A stretch of DNA of 64,000 bases from Haloplanus sp. CK5-1 (GCF_037201915.1 NZ_CP147505.1:2790001-2854000); one strand, 5' to 3'. Numbered from the stretch's first letter, positions 17,435-25,330 are shown. A program made the numbers and translations. The notes: generated from the sequence alone by a model not told the origin.

Positions 17435-18537
17435 AGCAAAGCCAAACTCCAGCGCGAAACCTACGACGACGTGCGGGCCGAAACAGGGCTCCAAGCTAAC
17501 CTCGTTCAGAACGCTCGCAACAAGGCCGCCGACGCCGTACAGAGCATCGTCTCTCGGTGGAGGCAAGGTGACGACGCGGGGAAACCACACTTCACTGCCC
17601 CGACGCTCGTCTACGACAAGCGGTGTGCGACGTTCAACGACGACCACGCGACGCTCTCAACCGTCGAAGGGCGTATCACCGCCAAGTACGTCCTCCCCGA
17701 CGAGAGCCGCGAGACGCCCCACTCGGAGTACCTGTTCAACGATGATTACGAAGTGACGGGCGGGGAACTCCACTACTGCGACGGTGAGTTCTACCTTCAC
17801 GTCCGAACAAAGGCGGACGTGGAGTTCGAGACCGCCGACAAAGGCAACGACGGGCACAACACAGTCCTCGGCGTTGACCTCGGCGTCGAGAACGTCGCCG
17901 TCACCTCAACTGGCGAGTTCTGGAACGGGTCGGGGTTGAACCACTGGCATCGCGAGTTCGAGAAACGGCGTGGGTCGCTCCAACGGCGCGGGACGCGGGC
18001 CGCCCACGAAACCATCCAGTCGGTCGGACGCACCGAGACGGGCCGCTACGACCACGTTTTACACACTGTCTCGAAAGAACTCGTCGCGGAAGCCGTCGAA
18101 TACGACTGTGACGTAATCGCGTTCGAGAACCTGACTGGGATTCGTGAGCGGATGCCGAACGCCAAGAAGTTCCATGTGTGGGCGTTCCGCCGACTGTTCG
18201 AGTACGTCGAGTACAAAGCCGAAGTCGTCGGCATCTCGGTTGAACAGGTGAGTCCCGCATACACGAGCCAGCGGTGCTCTAAGTGCGGCTTCACTCACGA
18301 AAACAACCGCCCGGCCTCGGACGGACAGGACGTATTCGAGTGCCTGAAATGCGGGTACTCACCACACGCGGACTACAACGCGGCGAAGAATATCGGCCTG
18401 AAGCATCTCCGCACGGCGCAAAAGTCGTCGGGCGGAGGCGCACCCGTAAACGTGCGCTTGAATCGCGGGACATTGAACGTGAACGGCAATTACCAGCCTG
18501 CCGCCGACGGCGGCCAGAACGGGAGTCCACGCGAAAG

Positions 18538-18587
18538 CCCCACCCTCAACGAAGCGAACGGTGGAGCCGTGAGCGAGTAGGGTGGGG
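18538..18587 (+). repeat. right-end hairpin / candidate omegaRNA 3' stem
   Basis: CCCCACCCT pairs with AGGGTGGGG across the last codons and stop of tnpB. In IS200/IS605 elements the RNA guide scaffold ends at this right end, and the flanking DNA acts as the guide. Confidence 0.5.
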
Positions 18588-18591
18588 TAGT

Positions 18592-19707
18592 TTACGCGTA
18601 CTGTGGCCCCTCCTGGCTGCTGTCGTGGGCGTCGGGGTCGTAGATCTCCTCGTTCTCGTCGCCGACCACGTCGACCTCGGCGAGCATCCCGCGGCGAGCG
18701 ACGCGGCTGAGGGCGTGGTCGACGAGTTTGATCCGCTCGGGGACCGGCGTGTCCATCTCGCCGATCATACAACTTCCCGGCGGGACCTTCACCGTCTGGA
18801 TGTTCTTGTCGGCGTAGGCATCGAGGTCGCCGTCCTCCGGGACGCCGCCGTCGCGGTAGGCCCGCTTCCAGACGTTCCCGATCGGGTGGAAGTTACTGGA
18901 GTAGTTCGGCCCGCCGTCGACCATGAACACCCTCACCCGGTCGCCCTGATCGACCTCGATCGGACCGCGGTTCGCGGCCGCCCACGCGTACTTCTCGCCG
19001 TTCAGGAGGACGTACGTCGGGTTCTCGTTTCGCATCCCCTCCATGTCGAAGCTGTGTTTGCCCTCTTGACCGACGTCCCCGTCGGTGTACACTTCGTGCT
19101 GTCCGAAGTAGAGTTCCCGATCCACTTCTGGCAATCCGTCGCGCGGCTCGACGACGATCATGCCGAACATCCCCGCGCTGATGTGCATGTCCAGGTTCGG
19201 CACGGCACAGTGGTAGATGAACGCGCCGGGGTAGTCGGCCCGGAACCGCATCGCGTTCTCCTCGCCCGGCGCGGCGGTGGTCGCCACCGATCCGCCGCCA
19301 GTGCCGTAGACGGCGTGGAAGTCGACGTTGTGAGGCAGCGCGTTCTCCGGCGGGTTCTCGACGGTCAGATCCACGGTGTCGCCCTGGCGGACCCGCACCA
19401 TCGGACCGGGGATCTGACCGTCGAACGTCATGAAGTCGAACGTGACGCCGGGCTCGATCTCCGCCGTCACCTCCTCGTAGCGGAGCGTGATCTCGTGGGT
19501 CGTCGGTTCGTCGCGGTCGATCGGTTCCGGTAGGTCCGTCGGGTCGGCCGCGACCTGATCGGCAGTTGGGGTCGCGGTCCCCTCCATCTGCCGTCGTTCC
19601 GTTTCAGTCTCCGCCGCCGTCGGAGCCTGGGTGCTGCACCCTGCAACGGTCGCCGCACCGCCGAGACCGAGCGCTTGCATCGCCCGGCGGCGGGTGGTAT
19701 CGAACAT
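18592..19707 (-). CDS. nirK: copper-containing nitrite reductase NirK
   Basis: A 371-residue two-cupredoxin-domain enzyme that reduces nitrite to NO outside the membrane. A twin-arginine lipoprotein signal starts it (TTRRRAMQALGLGGAATVAGC, lipid Cys24). Type 1 copper ligands are His126, Cys167, His175 and Met180; type 2 ligands are His131, His166 and His274 (SNFHPIG). The catalytic Asp129 (HNVDFH) is present. The second-domain active-site histidine (His255 of Alcaligenes) has no obvious counterpart; the aligned stretch reads NRGPIEV. The gene lies directly after the IS element. A CGAAC-N2-GTTCG dyad lies 82 bases before the start. Confidence 0.95.
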   Translation of the reverse strand: MFDTTRRRAMQALGLGGAATVAGCSTQAPTAAETETERRQMEGTATPTADQVAADPTDLPEPIDRDEPTTHEITLRYEEVTAEIEPGVTFDFMTFDGQIPGPMVRVRQGDTVDLTVENPPENALPHNVDFHAVYGTGGGSVATTAAPGEENAMRFRADYPGAFIYHCAVPNLDMHISAGMFGMIVVEPRDGLPEVDRELYFGQHEVYTDGDVGQEGKHSFDMEGMRNENPTYVLLNGEKYAWAAANRGPIEVDQGDRVRVFMVDGGPNYSSNFHPIGNVWKRAYRDGGVPEDGDLDAYADKNIQTVKVPPGSCMIGEMDTPVPERIKLVDHALSRVARRGMLAEVDVVGDENEEIYDPDAHDSSQEGPQYA

Positions 19708-19788
19708 TGGGAGTCACCTCTACACCTGCAGTTCGGGGTGCCAGGGGTATGAACCGGGACGTCGATTCCCTCCGGCTGAGACGACCGC

Positions 19789-19800
19789 CGAACCTGTTCG
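19789..19800 (-). promoter_or_regulatory. CGAAC-N2-GTTCG dyad upstream of nirK
   Basis: CGAACCTGTTCG, a near-perfect 12-bp dyad, lies in the 172-base gap between nirK and the MoaD-like gene, upstream of nirK. Its arms match the dyad before the neighbouring gene. Haloarchaeal denitrification promoters are reported to carry a dyad linked to the regulator NarO; I recall this core but could not check it. Confidence 0.5.
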
Positions 19801-19879
19801 GGCCGAGGAGGTCGTGGGGACGACGTGGCCGTGGCCTGCGGTGGTGGCGGTAGCGATACAGGGACCGGGATCGGCCCCG

Positions 19880-20284
19880 TCAGCAACAGAAGATGAACGG
19901 GTAGACTAGGCTCACGCGGTCGCCGTCCTCGATCTCCGTGTCGAACCCGTCCAGAACCTCGTTGAACTTCCCGTCGATCAACACGCGTGCGTAGGGTTTG
20001 GTCTGTTCTCCCTCCGGGTTCTTGTGCCACTTTCCGGGGAGGTTCTCGGGCGGTTCGGCCCACCCGCTCGTCGTCGCTTCGGCCTCGGTTTCGGCGATCA
20101 GCATCTCCGCGAGTTCCGGCCGTTCGTCGAACAGCGTCTCCAGCAGGTCTCGGAGCGTGTCGCCCTCGAACGAGAACTCCTGGTGGGGTTGGTCCATCCG
20201 GTCGCGGACGTGCCCCGTCGCGTGGAGCGCGACCGTCGTAGTCTTCCCCTGGCTCTCGACTTCGGCCTCGGTTGTCGTGCTCAT
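19880..20284 (-). CDS. MoaD/ThiS-like beta-grasp protein ending in Cys-Cys
   Basis: A 134-residue protein with the outline of a ubiquitin-like MoaD/ThiS protein. The first strand is TTVALHATGHVRDRM, then FSFEGDTLRDLLETLFDERPEL, a longer middle insert (SGWAEPPENLPGKWHKNPEG), RVLIDGKFNEVLDGFDTEIE and DGDRVSLVYPFIFCC. Family members that carry sulfur or modify proteins end in Gly-Gly; here the last residues are Cys-Cys. It lies upstream of nirK on the same strand with its own dyad-containing promoter, so a role in NirK maturation or copper handling is possible but inferred. An upstream in-frame ATG at 20365 would read through the promoter dyad and was rejected. Confidence 0.7.
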   Translation of the reverse strand: MSTTTEAEVESQGKTTTVALHATGHVRDRMDQPHQEFSFEGDTLRDLLETLFDERPELAEMLIAETEAEATTSGWAEPPENLPGKWHKNPEGEQTKPYARVLIDGKFNEVLDGFDTEIEDGDRVSLVYPFIFCC

Positions 20285-20325
20285 GACGTACTCCGATACG
20301 CGGTCATCACCCGAAAAGGTGTGTC

Positions 20326-20337
20326 CGAACATGTTCG
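20326..20337 (-). promoter_or_regulatory. perfect CGAACATGTTCG dyad upstream of the MoaD-like gene
   Basis: A perfect 12-bp palindrome, 41 bases before the MoaD-like start. A TATA-like CCTTTTCGG (minus strand) lies between the two, so a bound activator would sit just upstream of the TATA-binding proteins. The gene-proximal position and the same arms as the nirK dyad suggest shared control. Confidence 0.6.
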
Positions 20338-20382
20338 ACGGGGGAGAAACGGCCGTGGCGATCAAACGGCGGGTCTAAGTGA

Positions 20383-20399
20383 CTCCCTCAGTCAGGGAG
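20383..20399 (+). promoter_or_regulatory. inverted repeat just before the winged-helix gene
   Basis: CTCCCT and AGGGAG are separated by 5 bases and end 4 bases before the ATG. The position, over the expected transcript start, suits an autoregulatory operator. Confidence 0.4.
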
Positions 20400-20402
20400 A
20401 GT

Positions 20403-20780
20403 ATGGTGCGCGATCCGCTGTCGGGCGACGACTCGCCCGATCTGCAGTCGGTCCTCGACGCCCTCGACGACGCCGACTGCCGGACCATCATCAGACACTT
20501 CGACGAGCCGATGACTGCCACCGAGGTGTCCGAGAAATGTGATATTCCCATGTCGACGACATACCGAAAGCTCGATCTGCTCACCGACGCCTCGCTGCTC
20601 GTGGAGGGTACGGAGATCAGGCCCGGCGGCCACCACGCGACCCGATACGAACTCGACTTCGAGACGGTTTCGGTCGGCGTAACCGACACCCAGGAGCTCG
20701 AAGTGTCGATCGACCGACCGGCACGCACCGCGGACGAACGCCTCGCGTCGCTGTGGGGGGAGGTTCGCAAGGAGACATGA
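20403..20780 (+). CDS. ArsR-type winged-helix regulator
   Basis: A 125-residue regulator: helix region SPDLQSVLDALDDADCRTII, recognition unit MTATEVSEKCDIPMSTTYRK and wing GGHHATRYELDFETVSV. Haloarchaeal regulators of this kind are often translated together with a three-helix membrane protein, and here the next gene overlaps by ATGA. It is divergent from the MoaD-like gene, with a palindrome in the shared 118-base region. Confidence 0.85.
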   Translation: MVRDPLSGDDSPDLQSVLDALDDADCRTIIRHFDEPMTATEVSEKCDIPMSTTYRKLDLLTDASLLVEGTEIRPGGHHATRYELDFETVSVGVTDTQELEVSIDRPARTADERLASLWGEVRKET

Positions 20781-21052
20781 GTCACCTCGACATCGCACTG
20801 ACGGCGGTCAAATCCGGGACGCTCCTGCTCGGCAGTCTCATCGTCCTCCTCTCGTTGAAGGCGTACCGCCGAACGGGGGCCACCGCTCTGCGGGCGCTCA
20901 CCGTCGGTTTCGGCTTGATCACGCTGGGGGCCATCGCCGCCGGCGTCGGCCACCAGTTCACGTCGCTCTCGCTCGCACAGTCGGTCGTCATCGAGAGTTC
21001 GCTCACGTTCGCCGGCTTCGCCGTCATCGTCTACTCGCTGTACGTCGAGTGA
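20777..21052 (+). CDS. three-helix membrane protein coupled to the regulator (DUF7521-like)
   Basis: A 91-residue protein with three membrane helices (about 7-27, 40-60 and 66-88) joined by a basic loop KAYRRTGATALRA. Its ATG overlaps the regulator stop codon. It resembles the haloarchaeal DUF7521 family. Such pairs suggest membrane control of the regulator, but the mechanism is unknown. It is convergent with the DUF420 gene with no spacer. Confidence 0.75.
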   Translation: MSHLDIALTAVKSGTLLLGSLIVLLSLKAYRRTGATALRALTVGFGLITLGAIAAGVGHQFTSLSLAQSVVIESSLTFAGFAVIVYSLYVE

Positions 21053-21613
21053 TCAGTAGACGACGTACAGCAGGGCGTAGACGGCGTTTCCGAGGACGAA
21101 CGAGATCACCCAGAGGCTCGCTGCGACCCGGCCGACACGGGCGTGTGCGGTGTCCGTGAGCGCTCCGACGGGGTGGGTCGTCCCGAGCAACAACACGTAG
21201 TACAGCAACGGGATGCAGACGACGGCGAGCAGGATGTGGATCGCGAGCAAGGGGAGGTAGAGCCGTCGGTACACGGTGTCGGGCCCCGGGAACGCCGCGG
21301 GGCCTTCGAGGACGACCTTGTAGAGGTACAGGAGCAGAAAGACGGCGAACAGCCCCGCCGAGAGGAGCATCGCTGCGCGGTGGCGGCCGAACTCGCGGCG
21401 CCGGGCGAAGGCGACGCCGGCGGTGATAGTGACGACGGCGACGGTGCTGAGGACGGCGTTGACGTGCGGGATGGCGGCGAGGACTGCGTCGGGGGCACGC
21501 GGGATCGCTGCGCGCGGGATCATCCCGAGGGCCGCCGCGAACACGAGTGCTAGCGACGTCAGCGAGAGAGCCACGGTCAGTTCCGGGACCCGATCGCGTG
21601 CGTTCGAGTACAT
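21053..21613 (-). CDS. DUF420 membrane protein
   Basis: A 186-residue protein with five membrane helices. Histidines lie near membrane faces (AIPHVNAVLST, LAIHILLAVVCIP), together with the loop RRREFGRHRAAML. This matches the DUF420 family, often found with heme-copper oxidase or denitrification genes, where it may serve assembly. The location beside the nirK cluster fits. The start MYSNARDRVPE is preferred over an alternative 8 codons upstream. Confidence 0.8.
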   Translation of the reverse strand: MYSNARDRVPELTVALSLTSLALVFAAALGMIPRAAIPRAPDAVLAAIPHVNAVLSTVAVVTITAGVAFARRREFGRHRAAMLLSAGLFAVFLLLYLYKVVLEGPAAFPGPDTVYRRLYLPLLAIHILLAVVCIPLLYYVLLLGTTHPVGALTDTAHARVGRVAASLWVISFVLGNAVYALLYVVY

Positions 21614-21774
21614 GGCGGATCTGCGTGGGCGATCCACAAAATCCCCGCGGCTTCACGCCGCCGAACTCCGTGGTGGCGGCGGGACGCTCGACTGTGGGAG
21701 GGGCAAAAGGAAAGCCATTTCAAATACCCCCGTCAAGGAGCGTATGCGTTCGACGCGACACAGAACCCACGCGA

Positions 21775-21859
21775 GCGTGGGTAGCCAAGCTAGGCCAACG
21801 GCGCAGCGTTGAGGGCGCTGTCCTGTAGAGGTCCGCCGGTTCAAATCCGGTCCCACGCA
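21775..21859 (+). tRNA. tRNA-Leu (GAG)
   Basis: An 85-base cloverleaf. The acceptor GCGTGGG pairs with CCCACGC (discriminator A), the anticodon loop is TTGAGGG on a CAGCG/CGCTG stem, the variable arm is long as in leucine tRNAs, and the T arm holds GTTCAAATCC. U8 is present. Confidence 0.96.
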
Positions 21860-22011
21860 TCGCACTGGCGGGTCACACACCCGCTGTCCACCCACACGGG
21901 TGGCGATGCCGGTGATTCCCCTCCGGGACATCACCCACGCACAACTTCTCCGACGTGCCGATCGACGAGTCAGCGAAGCGTTCAGGTGCCGTCCGTCCGA
22001 ACGTTCGGCCG

Positions 22012-22344
22012 ATGGCGCTCTACCTGCACGCGGTCCCGGGGGTCGACTCGGCCTCGATCGGTCTCGTCGCGGTCGTCACCGTCGCGGCCATCGGGGCGGC
22101 CACGCTCCTCGGCCTCGCCTTCGCTGCGTTCGTCCGCCGACGGTCGCGGCCCTACCTGCTCCTCGTCGCCGCCTTCGCGGCGCTGCTCGGGCGGTCGGCG
22201 GTCGTCGTGGCCAGCCTGTTCGGTCTGCTCTCGCCCGCGAACCACCACGTCTTCGAGCACGGACTCGACGCCGTGCTCGTCGCACTCGTCGTCGCCGCCG
22301 TGTACTACGCCCGGACCGTCCGGCGGGAGGCGTCGGCGTCGTGA
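22012..22344 (+). CDS. small membrane protein coupled to a winged-helix regulator
   Basis: A 110-residue protein with three membrane helices: VVTVAAIGAATLLGLAFAAF, YLLLVAAFAALLGRSAVVVA, and a last one near DAVLVALVVAAVYYA. It overlaps the next gene by GTGA. The arrangement mirrors the regulator/membrane pair 1.5 kb upstream but in the opposite order. It resembles haloarchaeal proteins of unknown function. Confidence 0.75.
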   Translation: MALYLHAVPGVDSASIGLVAVVTVAAIGAATLLGLAFAAFVRRRSRPYLLLVAAFAALLGRSAVVVASLFGLLSPANHHVFEHGLDAVLVALVVAAVYYARTVRREASAS

Positions 22345-22853
22345 CCCGACACCGCGACCGCATCCGACGACACGTCGCGTCCAACCCCGGCGTCCACTTC
22401 AATCGACTCGCCCGCGACCTCGATTTGGCGACCGGGCAGGTCCAACACCACCTGAAGACGCTCCGGCGGGCCGACGACCTGATCGCCGAACCCCGCTACG
22501 GGCGCACTCACTACTACACCCCCGAGTACGGCCCGTGGGAGCGCGGCGCGCTCGCGGTGATCCGGCGCGAGACGGCACGCGACGTCCTCGTCCATCTGAT
22601 CGAGCACGGCCCGAGCGCGCCCGGATCGGTCGCGTCGGCCCTCGACGTGGCCCGGAGCACGCTGGAGTGGCATCTGGACCACCTGACCGAACAGGACCTC
22701 GTCGAGAAGCGCCGCGACGACGGCGGCCGCGTGACGCTCGCGCTCACCCGTCCCGAGGGGACCGCCCGACTCCTTGGACTGGTCGAGCCCTCCCTCCCCG
22801 AACGGTTGGTCGACCGCTTCACCCGACTGGTCGACGGGCACGCCGACGAGTAG
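22341..22853 (+). CDS. tandem winged-helix transcription regulator
   Basis: A 170-residue GTG-started regulator with two winged-helix units: NPGVHFNRLARDLDLATGQV with wing PRYGRTHYYTP, then SAPGSVASALDVARSTLEWH with wing KRRDDGGRVTLALT. This is typical of haloarchaeal two-domain MarR/ArsR-like regulators. Coupling to the preceding membrane protein suggests signal transfer from the membrane. Confidence 0.85.
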   Translation: MTRHRDRIRRHVASNPGVHFNRLARDLDLATGQVQHHLKTLRRADDLIAEPRYGRTHYYTPEYGPWERGALAVIRRETARDVLVHLIEHGPSAPGSVASALDVARSTLEWHLDHLTEQDLVEKRRDDGGRVTLALTRPEGTARLLGLVEPSLPERLVDRFTRLVDGHADE

Positions 22854-22916
22854 CGGCCGTCTTCGAGAGCCGAACCACAACCGGGATGGGGACGAGCCCC
22901 CAACGTTCGTCGACTG

Positions 22917-24200
22917 ATGTCCGACGGCGACCTCCCACGACGGACCGTCCTGAAAGCTGCCGTCGCGATCGGTAGTGCTGGCGCGCTGAGTGCCTGTCTC
23001 GACCGCTCCGACGCGGGGGACGCGCCGACCGGCGACCCCGACGCCAAACCGTCGCGACAACACGCCTGGCGGGAGTACGTCCGTCGCGACGAGCACGGCA
23101 ACACGCAGTTGCCGTCCCACCAGATCCTCCTCTACGTCGACTTCGACGGCGACGGCCCACCTACCGCCGACGACCGGGCCGCCCTCGCCGAGACGCTCGA
23201 CGGTCTGGACCGTGCCTACGAGTGGAGCAACGAAGGACTCCTCCACTCGATGGCCTACTCGCCGTCCTACTTCGACCGGTTCGACGCCGACCCCGCCGGC
23301 GTCTCCCTCCCGGAGCCGCGGGCACTCTCGCCGTTCGAGTCACCGACGTTCGACCGGCAGGACGCGGTGCTCCACCTGGCGAGCGACCACCCCGAAGTGG
23401 TGCTGACCGCCGACCGCGCCCTGCGGGGCGAACGCGAGACGGCCAACGGAGTCACCGTTCCGTCGCTGACCGACGTGGCGACCGTCGACTCCCGGCGAAC
23501 CGGCTTCGTCGGTGCCGGCCTCCCCGCCGAGAACCAGGACGCCACGGGCATCCCCGACTCCCAGCCCGTTCCCGAAGCCTCGCCGCTCTTCATGGGCTTT
23601 ACCGCCGGCTTCCGTGGCAACCAGGCGACGGAGTCATACGTCACCCTCGACTCCGGCCCCTTCGCCGGCGGGACGACGAAGGTAATCGCCAACTTCCGGC
23701 AACGCCTCGACGACTGGTACGACGAGCAGTCCTACGACGAGCGGGTGACGGAACTGTTCAGCCCGGGTCACGCCGAGAACGACCTGGTCGAGGGCGTCGG
23801 CGAGAACCTCGGGGCCGACAGCGACATCGATCGGTTCGTCGACGACGTCGTCGCCGACGCGAAGGAGTACGGCCGCGTGGGACACGCCCAGAAGGCGGCG
23901 CGGGCGAACCGCGACCCGGAGGGGAACGTCCGCCTCCTCCGTCGTCACATCGAGTCGACCGACGACATCGAGTCGGAGGAGAAGGTCGCGAGCCTCCACT
24001 TTCCGTCGCTCCAGCGGGACATCGCCGCGTTCGAGACGGTCCGGCGATCCATGAACGGCACCGACGCGACGGCGGCGACGCCGGCGGTCCGACAGCGCGT
24101 CAACAACGGCATCCTCGAGTACATCTTCGTCCGGCGCCGGGGGTACTTCCTCGTCCCGCCGCGCCGACACCGGGTGCTCCCGACGCCCGATCCGGAGTGA
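22917..24200 (+). CDS. Tat-exported DyP/EfeB-like lipoprotein (DUF7405-type)
   Basis: A 427-residue protein with a twin-arginine lipoprotein signal (RRTVLKAAVAIGSAGAL, lipid Cys27). The body resembles dye-decolorising peroxidases such as EfeB in its C-terminal half: GHAQKAARAN in the proximal-histidine region, LRRHIES, FPSLQRDIAAFETVRRSM and RRGYFLVPP. The usual GxxDG catalytic Asp is not seen; the equivalent reads GFTAGFRGN. EfeB-type proteins extract iron from heme or oxidise ferrous iron during uptake. The next gene encodes a P19-like iron-binding lipoprotein, supporting an iron role by inference. Confidence 0.65.
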   Translation: MSDGDLPRRTVLKAAVAIGSAGALSACLDRSDAGDAPTGDPDAKPSRQHAWREYVRRDEHGNTQLPSHQILLYVDFDGDGPPTADDRAALAETLDGLDRAYEWSNEGLLHSMAYSPSYFDRFDADPAGVSLPEPRALSPFESPTFDRQDAVLHLASDHPEVVLTADRALRGERETANGVTVPSLTDVATVDSRRTGFVGAGLPAENQDATGIPDSQPVPEASPLFMGFTAGFRGNQATESYVTLDSGPFAGGTTKVIANFRQRLDDWYDEQSYDERVTELFSPGHAENDLVEGVGENLGADSDIDRFVDDVVADAKEYGRVGHAQKAARANRDPEGNVRLLRRHIESTDDIESEEKVASLHFPSLQRDIAAFETVRRSMNGTDATAATPAVRQRVNNGILEYIFVRRRGYFLVPPRRHRVLPTPDPE

Positions 24201-24253
24201 CGGTTCGACGACCGGACCAGAACGGGTTTTCCCGCCCGGCTCCGAGAACGGGT

Positions 24254-25321
24254 ATGGAGCGTCGAGATTTGCTTCGGGCCGGCGGCGTGATGGCGGCGGC
24301 GTCGATGGCGGGCTGTTCCGGCCTCGTCGAGACGCAGGCCGGGAACGTCCCGCCGGTCCTCGAGGACCGTCCCGATGGGGTGTATCACCCGACGCACGTC
24401 GAGGGGATGGACGTGGTCGACACGGCTACCGGCGGCGACTACGCCGTCGGCCTGTTCTACAGCTACCCCCACCGGTTCTGGAACGTCAACGGCGACGACG
24501 TCTCGATCACGGAGATCGACCGCGACGACGCCGTCCACCTGATGGCCAGCGTCTGGGATCGCGAGACCGAGACGGTCCTGCCCGACACCGGCCTGTCGGC
24601 CGAGATCTACCGCGACGGCTCGCTCGTCTCCCAAGAGGCGATCTACCCCATGCTCTCACAGCCGATGGGCTTTCACTACGGGGCGAACTTCGGGCTCGAC
24701 GGCGACGGGACCTACGACGTGCGGTTGAGCGTCGGCGCGATGGCGACCCGTCGGACGGGCGCGTTCGAGGGCCGGTTCACCGATCCGGCGACCGTCGAGG
24801 TCCCCTTCGAGTACAGCGAGAGCGCGAAAGCCGAGATCGACTTCCGGCAACTCGACGACGCCGGGGCTCCCGGCGCGGTCGACCCGATGTCGATGGGATC
24901 GATCCCGACGGCCGTCGCTCCCGCCGAATCGGGCCTGCCGGGGACGGTCCTCGGGGCGGGAACCAGCGACGACGCGCGCCTCGTCGTCACCGCCCTCGAC
25001 GACCCGCCGGCGGGCGTCGACGGGACGGGAACCTACCTCGCCGTCTCGGCGCGGACCCGTTACAACCGGATGGTGATCCCGGCGATGGCGCTGTCGGCGA
25101 CGCTCGACCGCGACGGGGAGACGGTCGTCGAGGCCGACCTCGAACGGACCCTCGACCCCGAGTTGGGCTACCACTACGGGGCGGCCGTCGAGCGCGTGAC
25201 CTCGGGCGACGAACTCACGCTCTCGGTCACCGTCCAGCCCCAGACCGCTCGCCACGAAGGGTACGAGACGGCCTTCGGCGGCCTACTCGGTGGGATGTCG
25301 GACGTGACGATCCGCGTGTGA
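24254..25321 (+). CDS. lipoprotein with two P19-like (Fe2+/Cu transport) domains
   Basis: A 355-residue protein with a Tat-type lipoprotein signal (ERRDLLRAGGVMAAASMAGC, lipid Cys21). Residues about 60-165 carry YPMLSQPMGFHYGANF, which matches the metal-site region of the P19/Tp34 iron-transport family (M-V-A-S-D-G-P-HYGAN). A second copy appears near the C terminus as ELGYHYGAAV, so the protein looks like an internal duplication with one canonical and one altered site. It follows the DyP-like gene by 53 bases. Together they resemble an extracytoplasmic iron capture pair, though no permease is beside them. Confidence 0.65.
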   Translation: MERRDLLRAGGVMAAASMAGCSGLVETQAGNVPPVLEDRPDGVYHPTHVEGMDVVDTATGGDYAVGLFYSYPHRFWNVNGDDVSITEIDRDDAVHLMASVWDRETETVLPDTGLSAEIYRDGSLVSQEAIYPMLSQPMGFHYGANFGLDGDGTYDVRLSVGAMATRRTGAFEGRFTDPATVEVPFEYSESAKAEIDFRQLDDAGAPGAVDPMSMGSIPTAVAPAESGLPGTVLGAGTSDDARLVVTALDDPPAGVDGTGTYLAVSARTRYNRMVIPAMALSATLDRDGETVVEADLERTLDPELGYHYGAAVERVTSGDELTLSVTVQPQTARHEGYETAFGGLLGGMSDVTIRV

Positions 25322-25330
25322 ACGACAAAG

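Larger units (their letters stand above)
16218..18580 (+). pseudogene. tnpB: TnpB RNA-guided nuclease gene, split by an insertion sequence
   Basis: The 5' part (16218-16358) encodes 47 residues, MEVRRTVPVKLDVADSDADL to AWQGEYKTT. The 3' part (17435-18580) continues in the same frame with [13 protein letters not shown]. Joined across one copy of the 7-bp target duplication, the gene gives an uninterrupted 428-residue TnpB. The RuvC acids are intact ([29 protein letters not shown]), as is the zinc ribbon ([10 protein letters not shown] and FECLKCGY). The 3' piece can be read alone from codons inside the inner element (for example ATG 17417, [10 protein letters not shown]), so a shortened protein missing the N-terminal helices might be made. 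The right-end hairpin overlaps the stop, where an omegaRNA would end. Confidence 0.88.
16058..18594 (+). mobile_element. IS200/IS605-type (tnpB-only, IS1341-like) element, interrupted
   Basis: The element is defined by a tnpB gene flanked by a left-end hairpin (stem arms 16073-16081 and 16107-16115) and a right-end hairpin (18538-18546 with 18579-18587). No tnpA Y1 transposase gene is present, so it depended on a transposase in trans. A second insertion sequence sits inside tnpB. The exact ends cannot be fixed without an empty site; the limits given are approximate. It separates the HTH_10 regulator gene from nirK. Confidence 0.7.

Noticed and set aside
16058-18594. Possible CRISPR-associated locus because of the RNA-guided nuclease
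   Set aside because: There are no repeat-spacer arrays and no cas genes; the nuclease is a transposon TnpB.
21775-21859. tRNA-Leu(GAG) as an attachment site bounding an integrated island
   Set aside because: No copy of its 3' end and no integrase gene was seen within the window.
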